Made by a program: the position numbers and the translations under genes. A DNA stretch of 64,000 nucleotides from the NCBI GenBank assembly GCA_030744755.1, contig JASLPY010000010.1, positions 1-64,000 on the forward strand. The letters run 5' to 3'. Positions 33,905 to 42,239 of the stretch are shown one piece after another. Source of the DNA: Kiritimatiellia bacterium (GTDB taxonomy: Bacteria; Verrucomicrobiota; Kiritimatiellia; UBA8416; JADHWI01). The notes beneath the pieces are model-generated. The model had not been told where the DNA came from, ran no database searches, and worked only from the letters and a program-made list of their open reading frames with translations. Each line of letters begins with the position of its first letter. Position 1 is the stretch's first letter.

Positions 33905-36595
33905 TTATAGCCCAGTTTCCCCTTTCAGTTCATCCGTGCGTTCGCGGAGATAAGGTGATGGTTGGTAGTCGGGGCAGAACCATAGATCGAGGCCCGGAAT
34001 GATGACCTTTAGGCTGCTCAGCCCGTAGTCCTCGTGCGGACCGATGTTTGCCACGAGGATCTGTGAAACGCCTGCGCCTGTCAGCGCTTGCATGACGCAA
34101 TCCAACTCCTCTCCGACGTTCCCGAACGACCGGCTTTCGGCGAGTCCCGCCGCCCGGCCGGGTGCTTTCAAATAGGTCTCACGGGCGTAGTCGTACGCAA
34201 GTTGCGCCCGCTTCAGCGGAGCGAACGAACGATAGTCGTCCCTCGTGCCGACGAAGTAGGTGATATACTGCATGTAGGCTTCCTGCAGTACGGCCCGTAT
34301 CGCTCCCTGGAAATCCGCCCTGACGGCTATGCCGCCGTGACACTGGATCTCCCGGTTCCGATCGTACACGTGGCACATCACGCAGGGCAGGTCATACAGG
34401 TTGGGCAACTCGAACAACACCATGCTGCAGCCTTTTTCCTCCGCCTGTTCCATAAGCCTTTCCGAACGCGGATCGGTCACGACGCCGGCAGCAAGCTGAA
34501 ATCCGGGAAGGCGCTCACGCAGATCCGCATCAAGGAGGTGCATCTGGCAGGTATCTCTCTCCACCAGTTCATAGATACCATAGAGTGCCGCTTCGCGTAT
34601 GGAGTTGCCGGATGCGTTGCCGTCCGTCCCGGAGTATTCGAACATCACGGCTGCCTTGGGGATGTGGACGGGCTCTTCCGACACTATGTCGGTTACGCGC
34701 ACGTAGCCATGCGAATCTATTGCCGTCTGCTTCTCTTCATCAGAGCCCCCCCAGTTGTAGAACTGCGGGAGGATTTCAGGATCGAGAACCCGGCCCTCCA
34801 CGTTCCCAACGGGCCGGCCTGGAAAAACGGCAGCCGCGGCAGGCAGACGTTCAACAAGTTCCATGTAGGCGGAAGCCAGGGATTCTTCGAACACGTCGCC
34901 GTTGCCCGTCGCCGACGACGGAGAGTAGTTGTAGAAGTACAGTGGCACGAAGAACACGCTCAAGACGTGGTTATCGGCCCGGTCGTAATTGGAAGTGTCG
35001 GCAAGGGTCATGTTCAGTCCCTCGAGCAACTTCCTGGCGCGGTCACAGGTTTCCCCGGCCGTACATTCGCGATTGTCCCGGGTGGATCCTTCCCCGGGAG
35101 TACCGTCATTCGCCCCCGCATTCCATCCTCCCGGCAGGGACAGGTCGTCGGACCGCCCGAATTTGTCACTGACAAGCGCGCACTGGCGCTGACGTTCATC
35201 CCTCATCAAGGCCGCAGCATACCGTGCCGGCCGTGACCGCATACGTTCTCTGAACCCAGAAAGTAATAAGAGTGCATCACGCTTCTTGATATCAAAGGCT
35301 GCCTGGTTCTTCTCCAGGCAATCACGCAAGCTGTTCACGGCACCGTCCGAAACGCCCTCTGTCTTCTCCATTGTGCGGAAGACGTTCCCTATCGACAGCT
35401 CCGTAAAATGCATGGCATCAACTGCGGCCTGACAGCGCCTTCCGTCTTCTGCGGAAATCACGGCGGCGGCAACGGCATTCTCGAGAAAGCAGGTGATCTG
35501 CACCAACGGAGTGGTAACCGGTCTGTCGTTGTCGTCATATGCCTGGGCCACAACGTGGTATGGCTTGACCTCGCGGCCATTGAGGTACCCGAAAACCGTG
35601 CCGGCCCCTTCCATGCCGTAGCTGCTGAGTTCCACGGCACGCAGAGCTCCAATGCTCGACGATCCAAAAACGTTGAGGCCGTGCTCCAGGGCCAGCATCA
35701 CTTCGAATGTTGTGCAGGGAAACCGGGAATAGAAGTAGCCGTCTATGACCAGGATGGTAGAGAAACCCTCGAGCACGGCCGCCAGCATGTCGCCCTGTTC
35801 GGCCGGACCTGCCCATACCACGTCGGCATCGGGCGGAACATCTCCGGGCGAAATGCTACCCCCGGCAAACACCACTGTCGTCTCCCGGCGCGGGCGCAGG
35901 ACGGCTTCACTACCGGCGTAGTCCTCGATCTCAGTGTAAGTGTAGCAGGCCTTGCGGCACCGGCAATGCTTGCAGGCTTCATGAAAATCGAAGTCCTTCT
36001 CCCTGATGTCCCGCACCAGCGACCGCTGGGCCACCGACTGCCCTTTCACGGGTTCGATGGCGTCACGGTAAAGGAATTTGAAGCGTCCCTGCGGGGCCAG
36101 GCAGAAGGGGAGATTTCCAATCCGTACCTTGGAGTTGTTGCGCACGCCAGGGTCCTCGCAGAGGGCAGCCAGGGCCTTTCTGATCCCCGGCGCCGTCTGA
36201 GGATTCAGAGCATCCATATCGAAAAAGAACGCAAGACGGTCCAGGGCGCGCGTGCCGGCATAAGACGCGATCGCAGCCGCCCTGCCGGCCTCGAGTTGCT
36301 GCACGTACAAATGAACGATGATTTCGATCCCGTACTGCACGGCAAAACGTTCCATCCGCTCGGCATGGTCGCCCAGGAGCCCGAGAGTGCTTTCCAGGTC
36401 GGCAACAAAACTGTCCTGCCGGACATAGCGCACGATCGTGATCGACGACAGCGGCGGCTCGGCGGAGGGCCTCTCCAGCCTGAACGCCTCGATCGTCCGG
36501 GTCACTCCTTCGTGCCGGAAGATCTCGAAATCTTCGACATGAATCCGGCTTTCGGCGATACCGAATCCAGCAAGCGTCTGTTCAACGGATTCCAC
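33905..36595 (-). CDS. Cys-rich radical-SAM-like domain / TfuA / YcaO fusion protein
   Basis: 896 aa from a GTG at 36595, preferred because GGAGGG stands 9 bp upstream; the frame is open to a TTG at 36661 without a ribosome site. Residues 1-228 resemble the C-terminal half of a radical SAM protein (NLPFCLAPQGRFKFLYRDAI, then C208-x2-C-x-C-x3-C217) but contain no CxxxCxxC. Residues about 238-448 are a TfuA domain (VVWAGPAEQGDMLAAVLEGF, LVIDGYFYSRFPCTTFEVML, FGSSSIGALRAVELSSYGM). Residues about 540-896 are YcaO (FEESLASAYMELVER; GTDGNASGNSIREAALYGIY, ELVERD). TfuA with YcaO is the known pairing for backbone thioamidation. The first domain may bind the substrate or an auxiliary Fe-S cluster. The gene is bracketed by direct repeats. 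Confidence 0.85.
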   Translation of the reverse strand: MESVEQTLAGFGIAESRIHVEDFEIFRHEGVTRTIEAFRLERPSAEPPLSSITIVRYVRQDSFVADLESTLGLLGDHAERMERFAVQYGIEIIVHLYVQQLEAGRAAAIASYAGTRALDRLAFFFDMDALNPQTAPGIRKALAALCEDPGVRNNSKVRIGNLPFCLAPQGRFKFLYRDAIEPVKGQSVAQRSLVRDIREKDFDFHEACKHCRCRKACYTYTEIEDYAGSEAVLRPRRETTVVFAGGSISPGDVPPDADVVWAGPAEQGDMLAAVLEGFSTILVIDGYFYSRFPCTTFEVMLALEHGLNVFGSSSIGALRAVELSSYGMEGAGTVFGYLNGREVKPYHVVAQAYDDNDRPVTTPLVQITCFLENAVAAAVISAEDGRRCQAAVDAMHFTELSIGNVFRTMEKTEGVSDGAVNSLRDCLEKNQAAFDIKKRDALLLLSGFRERMRSRPARYAAALMRDERQRQCALVSDKFGRSDDLSLPGGWNAGANDGTPGEGSTRDNRECTAGETCDRARKLLEGLNMTLADTSNYDRADNHVLSVFFVPLYFYNYSPSSATGNGDVFEESLASAYMELVERLPAAAAVFPGRPVGNVEGRVLDPEILPQFYNWGGSDEEKQTAIDSHGYVRVTDIVSEEPVHIPKAAVMFEYSGTDGNASGNSIREAALYGIYELVERDTCQMHLLDADLRERLPGFQLAAGVVTDPRSERLMEQAEEKGCSMVLFELPNLYDLPCVMCHVYDRNREIQCHGGIAVRADFQGAIRAVLQEAYMQYITYFVGTRDDYRSFAPLKRAQLAYDYARETYLKAPGRAAGLAESRSFGNVGEELDCVMQALTGAGVSQILVANIGPHEDYGLSSLKVIIPGLDLWFCPDYQPSPYLRERTDELKGETGL

Positions 36596-36675
36596 CTGCT
36601 CATACCCTCCAACTGCAACCGCAGCATGCAGTACGGTAGAGGTCGGAAAGAAGGAAGGCAAGGGACAAAGATGCT

Positions 36676-36866
36676 GGAGCGTTCTGCGCTGTGAGCGCAG
36701 AACGCAGTGGTTAGGGGTTAGGCGCTAGGCGTTAGCGGGAAAGGTCCGCCGTCCGCGTAGCGATGCCTGCCTCGTATCCCACTCAAAACCGTGGGGTCGA
36801 TTTGCGCTGTCCTAGCTACTAACGCCTAGCGCCTAACCACTTGTGCTCTGGGGTAAACAGAATCTC
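36676..36866 (+). repeat. ~190-bp dispersed repeat, copy 2 (direct to copy 1)
   Basis: Same module order as copy 1: GGAGCGTTCTGCGCTGTGAG palindrome, GTTAGGCGCTAGGCGTTAG, AAAGGTCCGCCGTCCGC, inverse CTAACGCCTAGCGCCTAAC, GGGGTAAACAGAATCTC. It starts 80 bp before the GTG start of the fusion gene. The CGTTGATCTGTTTC sequence beyond it recurs next to copy 3. Confidence 0.9.
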
Positions 36867-37168
36867 GTACGCCCGTTTCACCCTGCCCCCGTTGATCTGT
36901 TTCTCAACGCAGATGGCTCATGGTGGGGAATCCGCGAATCCAAGCACCCGCGCCAGCACTGCGGCACAAATCCTCGTCCCAGAGCCATCTGCGATGCGAT
37001 ATCGATCAATGATAGCTGGCCGAAACTGAGGTGGAAGATTCTCTTTACCCCGCAAAAGGAAACAGGGGTCAGCAGGCAGAAGAAAGAAACAGAGAGATTC
37101 CGAAACATTGACCCCACGAACAATGGTGGTTTAGGTATGCGAAAACCAGAGAAGTCATAAGGTAGAGA

Positions 37169-37544
37169 GTTTTTTTGACAGGATTAGAGATGATTGAAGA
37201 TGATGAGAGGGATGGGAGGCGGCATAAACTTGACGCTGGTTTCATTTTACTGGAAACGCACACAGTCTTGGCTCATCTGTTTGCAAAGCCAGCATCAAAT
37301 TTCTGCCACATTTCTGCATGGATAGAGAGAAGAGATGAGAGCCAAGCACATCTTCTCCAATCCAAAGCAACCCGTGGCAGGAATTTGATGGTGCTTTAAG
37401 CGTCTTCTTTGTTGGAATAGTGTAACTGACTCTGCATCACGGGAAGCACCTTCGAATTCATGACACAATCGCAACTTGTCCGCCGTAGCCGCGAAGCGCG
37501 AAGGAGGATCATCTTCAATTATCCCAAATCCTGTCAAAAAAACT
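37169..37544. repeat. 376-bp element with 36-bp inverted ends
   Basis: The left end 37169-37204 (AGTTTTTTTGACAGGATTAG...) and right end 37508-37544 are inverse with about five mismatches. Inside, GCCAGCATCAAATTTCTGCC (37289-37308) pairs with GGCAGGAATTTGATGGTGC (37376-37394). It looks like a non-coding MITE-like element. Confidence 0.65.
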
Positions 37545-37630
37545 CCACATCGAATCCTCGTCCCAAGCTTTTCATTGCCGTTTGCGAATCAGCCGATATA
37601 CTACGCGGCTGGAGTTTTCTTGAAGCCTGC

Positions 37631-38284
37631 ATGGGGTTTAGGATCGACGTGAAGAGTATTGGACAACATCGTCATTGGATCGTAACCGGGGTTGGTGTGG
37701 CTGCTTTCTCTCTCCTCTTCCTACGCATGAGCAGCTTTTTCTGGATTGAGATCTCCGTACTGGTAGTACTCCTGTGCTCCCTTGCGTTTGCCGCAGATTT
37801 CCAAATGATGCGAAGGGTGGTACGACTGAAGCGATGGCCTTCGGGGTTCTGCAGCGCTTGCCTCGGACTGGTATACGCTGCGATATTGTACGGAGTCTGC
37901 GCATTCTTTTTCGCGCTGATTCGATTTCTGTTTCCTTTCGCCACGACCGAGATCTCCAACGTCTACAAACTCAGGGTACATGCGGACCCCTTGGTGACAA
38001 TCGTGCTGCTCACCGTTCTGATAGCTCCAGGGGAAGAATTGTTCTGGAGGGGCTACGTGCAAAGCGCCATGGAGAGACGCTTTGGAACCAAAGGCATGAT
38101 ACCCGCTATTGCGGCTTATTCACTGGCCCACGTTGCATCAGGAAACCTCATGCTTGTTACCGCGGCAGCGGCCTGCGGATTATTCTGGGCATTTCTCTAC
38201 TGGCGTTACAGGTCCATACGACTCAATATCATCACGCACACAGCCTGGACAGTAGCAGTGTTCATCGTGTGGCCTCTGCTCTGA
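37631..38284 (+). CDS. CPBP (CAAX/Abi-type) intramembrane metalloprotease
   Basis: 217 aa from the ATG at 37631, which starts just before the first membrane helix. The open frame extends to 37460 through repeat sequence with a charged, unlikely N terminus. The catalytic motifs are present: EELFWR (E135, E136, R140), H167 in YSLAHVASGN, and H203 in IITHTAWTVAVF. Six or so hydrophobic segments fit the family. Members cleave prenylated or other membrane substrates, or act in bacteriocin immunity; the latter would fit its place about 1 kb from a peptide-modification locus, but it is on the opposite strand and that link is only a guess. The methyltransferase 26 bp downstream is probably co-transcribed. 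Confidence 0.85.
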   Translation: MGFRIDVKSIGQHRHWIVTGVGVAAFSLLFLRMSSFFWIEISVLVVLLCSLAFAADFQMMRRVVRLKRWPSGFCSACLGLVYAAILYGVCAFFFALIRFLFPFATTEISNVYKLRVHADPLVTIVLLTVLIAPGEELFWRGYVQSAMERRFGTKGMIPAIAAYSLAHVASGNLMLVTAAAACGLFWAFLYWRYRSIRLNIITHTAWTVAVFIVWPLL

Positions 38285-38310
38285 GCCCGGGGTTGAAATC
38301 GGAGGACGCT

Positions 38311-38919
38311 ATGAAAACAAGCGCGGAATGGGATGAACGCTACCGGACCTGTAACCTGCCGTGGGATACAGGCCGAGACGACAAGAACCTCTCCCAATGC
38401 ATCGAAGACAACCGCATAGCCCCCTGCCGCATGCTTGACCTGGGATGCGGCACAGGCAGCAATGCGGTGTGGCTGGCAAAGCAGGGGTTCTCCGTGACTG
38501 GAATTGATATCGCTCCCCTTGCGATTGAAGCCGCGCGACAAAAGGCCGCTTCAGAAGGTGTTGGCATCTCTTTCAGCGCTGCCGACATTCTCACCGATCC
38601 CATTCCCAACGCCCCGTTCGAATTCGTATTCGACCGCGGTTGCTTCCACTCGCTGGACAATCCAACGGATACGGAAAGGTGCACGGAATTGATTTCTGGA
38701 TACCTTACCACGGGCGGCTTGTGGCTCAGCCTCATAGGAAACGCCGACGGACCGGTAAGGGAATTTGGTCCTCCACGCCGGTCGGCATCAGAAATCGTAT
38801 CGGCAGTAGAACCCAGGTTCGAGATAATCAGCCTGAGACGAACTGACTTCGACTCCGATGCCGAAGACCCGCCACTTGCATGGGCATGCCTGATGAGAAA
38901 GCGCTCGCAGCAGACATAG
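38311..38919 (+). CDS. Class I SAM-dependent methyltransferase
   Basis: 202 aa. The ATG follows GGAGG by 5 bp. Motif I is MLDLGCGTGSNAVWLA (41-56), followed by GFSVTGIDIAPLAIEAARQK, giving a Rossmann-type SAM site. FVFDRGCFHSLD (about 108-119) is the motif IV region. The N terminus (WDERYRTCNLPWDTGRDD) resembles TehB/thiopurine-methyltransferase-like small-molecule enzymes. Length is normal for the group. It could act on a small molecule or a peptide; substrate unknown. It is the second gene of a short + strand unit with the CPBP protease. Confidence 0.88.
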   Translation: MKTSAEWDERYRTCNLPWDTGRDDKNLSQCIEDNRIAPCRMLDLGCGTGSNAVWLAKQGFSVTGIDIAPLAIEAARQKAASEGVGISFSAADILTDPIPNAPFEFVFDRGCFHSLDNPTDTERCTELISGYLTTGGLWLSLIGNADGPVREFGPPRRSASEIVSAVEPRFEIISLRRTDFDSDAEDPPLAWACLMRKRSQQT

Positions 38920-38963
38920 GCCCGCTTGCAAGAGTCAGACAGAGCCTCCGGAAAGCGACCTTC

Positions 38964-39857
38964 CTACTGTCCCTCTTTCTTCTCGCCGCCCCTCGAGGAA
39001 GAACGACTATGGCGCCAGTAGCTGCTGAGCGATGTCATATCATAGACTTCCGACACGGCCTCCGAAAACGCCTTACTGTCGTCGCCTTCATACCCAATCT
39101 CACGCCCCAGGTCCTGCAGCGCGGTTTCCCGCTCGACCTCGAAGAGCCCGCGCAACTCCGAAGCGTTCCTCATGAGCGCAATCCTGGCCTCCGAGGTCGT
39201 ATCCGTCCCGGCATCCTCTTTCAGGGTCTCCATGTGCGTCCAATTCTCATCTAGGACTTCTACCAGGCGCTCATGGTTCTCGCGTTGTTCTTCGGACATT
39301 TTCGTCACATCCAGATCAAGGACAAAGGCCGACTGCTTGGCCAGGGTATCAGCGATACGATTCCTGAATTCGTCGCGCTGTTTCTGAATTTCCTCGTAGC
39401 GCTCCGGTTCCTTTTCCTTTAATTCCTCCAAGTTCGTACGAAAACGGTCACGATAAGACTGGCGCCTTTTATCCCTTTCTTCCCGCTCGCCTTCGATCGA
39501 AGTCAGCTTTGTCCTCGCGTCATCGAGATAGCCGCGAAGGTCGTTGAGCTCCATCTGGAGGTCGCCAATCTCCTTGTTTTTGCCGGCAATTTCCTGCAGG
39601 AGGCCTTCGTCCACAGGAGGCTCTTCCTGCGCCACAGGTTCAACATCGGGTTCGGCTGGTTCTTCAGGAGTGACCGGGGTAATCTCCCTGGAGGGCAGCT
39701 CACGGGCATCTGTAAGTTCCTTTTCAAGGATCGCAACTCTGTCACGAAGCAACGGGAGCTCGGCCTGGCGTTTCTGAAGTATGGCCGTGCGTGCAAGGCT
39801 GAAGACGCAAACAACACTGAGAATCGATATTATTATGCCTGTCATCCTGGAATTCAT
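38964..39857 (-). CDS. Membrane-anchored coiled-coil protein
   Basis: 297 aa from the ATG at 39857, supported by GAAGGAG 9 bp upstream. One N-terminal membrane helix (MTGIIISILSVVCVFSLA) is followed by a long heptad-rich region (about 25-60), an acidic Pro/Glu linker (TPEEPAEPDVEPVAQEEPPV) and a second coiled coil (about 90-170; GDLQMELNDLRGYLDDARTK). The C-terminal helical part ends in a Ser/Arg-rich tail. No enzyme motif. It faces the methyltransferase gene tail to tail, 44 bp away. Its role is probably structural, in the periplasm. Confidence 0.75.
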   Translation of the reverse strand: MNSRMTGIIISILSVVCVFSLARTAILQKRQAELPLLRDRVAILEKELTDARELPSREITPVTPEEPAEPDVEPVAQEEPPVDEGLLQEIAGKNKEIGDLQMELNDLRGYLDDARTKLTSIEGEREERDKRRQSYRDRFRTNLEELKEKEPERYEEIQKQRDEFRNRIADTLAKQSAFVLDLDVTKMSEEQRENHERLVEVLDENWTHMETLKEDAGTDTTSEARIALMRNASELRGLFEVERETALQDLGREIGYEGDDSKAFSEAVSEVYDMTSLSSYWRHSRSSSRGGEKKEGQ

Positions 39858-40016
39858 CGTGCGCTCCTTCTGTAGCATCCCCGCCTCAGGCGTACACCGG
39901 ATCCATGGTCCGATTGCAGGTCGGACCTACACACCTCTGACCTCCGCGTTTTGGGTACCGACTCAAAACGCTCACTTCCGGCTTGCCTGTGTGCGTTCGT
40001 GTATGAGAATATTGTG

Positions 40017-40046
40017 TTTACACTTGTTAGCCGAGGCGTCTTTAAT
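40017..40046 (+). promoter_or_regulatory. Possible promoter of the NifU-like gene
   Basis: TTTACA (40017-40022), 18-bp spacer, TTTAAT (40041-40046), about 80 bp before the ATG at 40129 in an AT-richer gap. Resembles a housekeeping sigma-70 promoter; not tested. Confidence 0.3.
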
Positions 40047-40128
40047 AGTGATATACGCATGACAACGGAAAAAAGTTACAGCTATCTTTGCGTTTGACAA
40101 CGGAAAACACAACTAAGGAAACGGAAAA

Positions 40129-40350
40129 ATGGAAGAAAAGATAAGAGCCAAATTGGAAGAAGTACGCTCGATGCTTCAGGCGGATGGCGGTGATCTGGAA
40201 GTCGCTGAGATAGAGGACACGAATGTGAAACTCAGACTGACAGGCGCCTGTGGTGGCTGCCCGCATGCCACCATAACAATAAAGCAGGGCATCGAACGCA
40301 TCCTCAAAGAGCAAGTTGATGACGCTATAACGGTAGAACGCGTAGAGTAG
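40129..40350 (+). CDS. NifU C-terminal-domain Fe-S scaffold protein
   Basis: 73 aa, a stand-alone Nfu-type domain that assembles and passes on Fe-S clusters. It has LQADGGDLEV (16-25), the hallmark of the family, and the cluster-binding C41-G-G-C44 in TGACGGCPHATITIKQGIE. AAGGAAACGGAAAA precedes the ATG. It is monocistronic, with a strong terminator 31 bp downstream. Given the many Fe-S proteins in this window, a general maturation role is likely. Confidence 0.92.
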   Translation: MEEKIRAKLEEVRSMLQADGGDLEVAEIEDTNVKLRLTGACGGCPHATITIKQGIERILKEQVDDAITVERVE

Positions 40351-40381
40351 TTCTGCCGTCCTGGCCTACAGAAAGACAGCG

Positions 40382-40411
40382 AACCCCGCCAACAGGCGGG
40401 GTTCTTTTTCT
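40382..40411 (+). terminator. Rho-independent terminator of the NifU-like gene
   Basis: A 9-bp perfect stem AACCCCGCC / GGCGGGGTT with an AACA loop is followed by CTTTTTCTC. Confidence 0.9.
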
Positions 40412-40448
40412 CTTTGCACCACACACGATGACTGCTTAACGTTTGCTG

Positions 40449-42239
40449 ATGGCTTCTTTTCGAACATTTAAGCAACTGCTTCGGCTTTGCCTTGAGCCCC
40501 GTAAGCGGCTTTTCCTGGTTACCCTCGTGGCAGTCCTGGGGTTTAACTTCCTGGAACTGGCAATTCCCAAACTGCTGCAGCTTTTCGTGGACTCCATTGC
40601 CGGCAATCACCTTGCAGTTTTTGGAATCGACATCGACTCGCTCAACACGGCAACCGGACGAATGCTTGTACTGCCATTCGTTCTGCTGGGGTTTGCCGCG
40701 TTGAGGTGGACATTCACTTACATTCGCTCAGTACTGCAGACACGCCTTGGACAAGGCGCGCTGTTCGATCTGCGCGGGCGCATATTCAACACTATGCAGA
40801 ATCTGTCTTTTGCATATCACGATTCTTCGCACAGCGGCACCCTGATATCCAACGTTGTGGAAGACGTCAATTACGCCTCGATGTTCTTTCAGTTCGGGAT
40901 TTTTCCCCTACTGGAATCAGCGGCTTATGCGGCGGTCGTGTACGGGGCAATGATCTGGATCTGTCCCTCGGCGGCAATTGCATCGCTGGCGCTTCTCTCA
41001 TTGTCCCTGGTGGTCATGGTGCTGTTCTTCCGGTACGGCCAGGGGTTCTTCTCGAGGACTAAAGAGCTGTTTGCAGAAGCTGTCCAGCTTTTCACGGAGA
41101 ACATTGAGGGGCACCTGGTTGTTCGCGCATTCGGATGCCGTATACCCCAGAGACAACAGTACAGGCGCCAGGTCTGGGCCCTTCAAAGTTCGACCATCAA
41201 GGAGAGAGCCCTTTCATCCGTTGTCAGCCAGGCGTTTGTATGCTCCATGACATTCGGCATACCAGCCGTTCTGGGAGCTGCCCTCATGGCGGCACGCCAG
41301 GGCCGCTGGACATACACCCCTGGATCGCTGTTCTTCCTCTTTTACCTGCAAAGCTCACTGGTCTTTCGTTCCCGCATGTTCACGCGGGGGCTGGAATTGC
41401 TGATGCGGTTCCTGATAACGGGGGAACGCCTGGACAAACTGTTCTCGGCGCGTGATTACCTTGATGACTCCGGTACGCTCTCCTTCCCCGACAAGGGACC
41501 TGAAAAAGTTAAAGTTGAAGACGTTTCGTTCGCGTATGGAAACCGCATCTCTTCTCTCAAGAATGTGTCGCTCGAACTGAATGCCGGGGAGACCATCGGT
41601 TTTGTTGGTTCGACCGGTTCAGGAAAGACAACCCTGGCCCTTCTGCTGTGCCGTTTCTATGACCCCACGTCGGGAAGGATCCTTATCGACGGGCGTGATA
41701 TGCGGGAGTATTCGCTGAACGAGATCAGGGATCAGTCCTCGCTTGTTTTTCAGCAGACATTCCTCTTCTCGGCAAGTGTTCGCGACAACATTGCTTACGG
41801 CAAGCCGGATGCCGCGTTTGAGGAGATCGTCAATGCCGCCACTCTTGCCCAGGCCCATGAATTCACCATGGAGATGCCGGACGGCTATGACACGATGATT
41901 GGAGAGAAAGGTGTCAACCTGTCCGGCGGGCAGCGGCAGCGAATCAGCATTGCGAGAGCGATCCTGCGGAGACCCAGGTTCCTGATCCTGGATGCTTCGA
42001 CATCAGCCGTTGATCCTCTAACCGAAAAAGCAATCCAGTCCGGGCTCCGTGCACTCGGCAGATCCACAACGAAGATCATCATTGCCCACAGATTCTCCAG
42101 CATCGCCGACGCCGACAAGGCATATGTGCTCCATGAGGGCAGGATCGTTGAAGCCGGCAGTCCTGAAGAACTGGAAACACCGGGGACCATGTTCAGCAAG
42201 ATTCTCCGAACACAAGAAGACGGATGTACCGACCAGTGA
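40449..42239 (+). CDS. ABC exporter half-transporter, subunit with degenerate Walker B
   Basis: 596 aa from the ATG at 40449; a TTG at 40443 is possible. About six membrane helices (1-320) are followed by a nucleotide-binding domain with Walker A GSTGSGKTT, signature LSGGQRQRISIARAI, and Walker B FLILDASTSAVD. In the Walker B the catalytic Glu position is Ala. The switch His is present (IIIAHRFSSIADAD). It overlaps the next exporter gene, so the two form a heterodimer. With the partner's altered signature, one of the two ATP sites is degenerate, as in LmrCD/TM287-288-type multidrug or lipid/peptide exporters. Substrate unknown. Confidence 0.9.
   Translation: MASFRTFKQLLRLCLEPRKRLFLVTLVAVLGFNFLELAIPKLLQLFVDSIAGNHLAVFGIDIDSLNTATGRMLVLPFVLLGFAALRWTFTYIRSVLQTRLGQGALFDLRGRIFNTMQNLSFAYHDSSHSGTLISNVVEDVNYASMFFQFGIFPLLESAAYAAVVYGAMIWICPSAAIASLALLSLSLVVMVLFFRYGQGFFSRTKELFAEAVQLFTENIEGHLVVRAFGCRIPQRQQYRRQVWALQSSTIKERALSSVVSQAFVCSMTFGIPAVLGAALMAARQGRWTYTPGSLFFLFYLQSSLVFRSRMFTRGLELLMRFLITGERLDKLFSARDYLDDSGTLSFPDKGPEKVKVEDVSFAYGNRISSLKNVSLELNAGETIGFVGSTGSGKTTLALLLCRFYDPTSGRILIDGRDMREYSLNEIRDQSSLVFQQTFLFSASVRDNIAYGKPDAAFEEIVNAATLAQAHEFTMEMPDGYDTMIGEKGVNLSGGQRQRISIARAILRRPRFLILDASTSAVDPLTEKAIQSGLRALGRSTTKIIIAHRFSSIADADKAYVLHEGRIVEAGSPEELETPGTMFSKILRTQEDGCTDQ

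Larger units (their letters stand above)
36662..37630. other. Gene-free stretch with two repeat elements
   Basis: Holds copy 2 of the TTAGGCGCTAGGCG repeat (36676-36866), then a CGCAGATGGCTC...GAGCCATCTGCG pair (36911-36922 / 36981-36992) and a 376-bp element with inverted ends (37169-37544). The short frames here are interrupted by these arms. The start of the CPBP protease may lie within it (open frame from 37460), but 37631 is preferred. No other gene supported. Confidence 0.65.

Noticed and set aside
35408..36694. 428-residue + strand frame opposite the TfuA-YcaO fusion
   Set aside because: Antisense shadow of a gene with clear domain motifs.
36878..37263. Minus-strand frames upstream of the fusion gene as a lost radical SAM N terminus
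   Set aside because: No CxxxCxxC or other radical SAM feature in any frame read.
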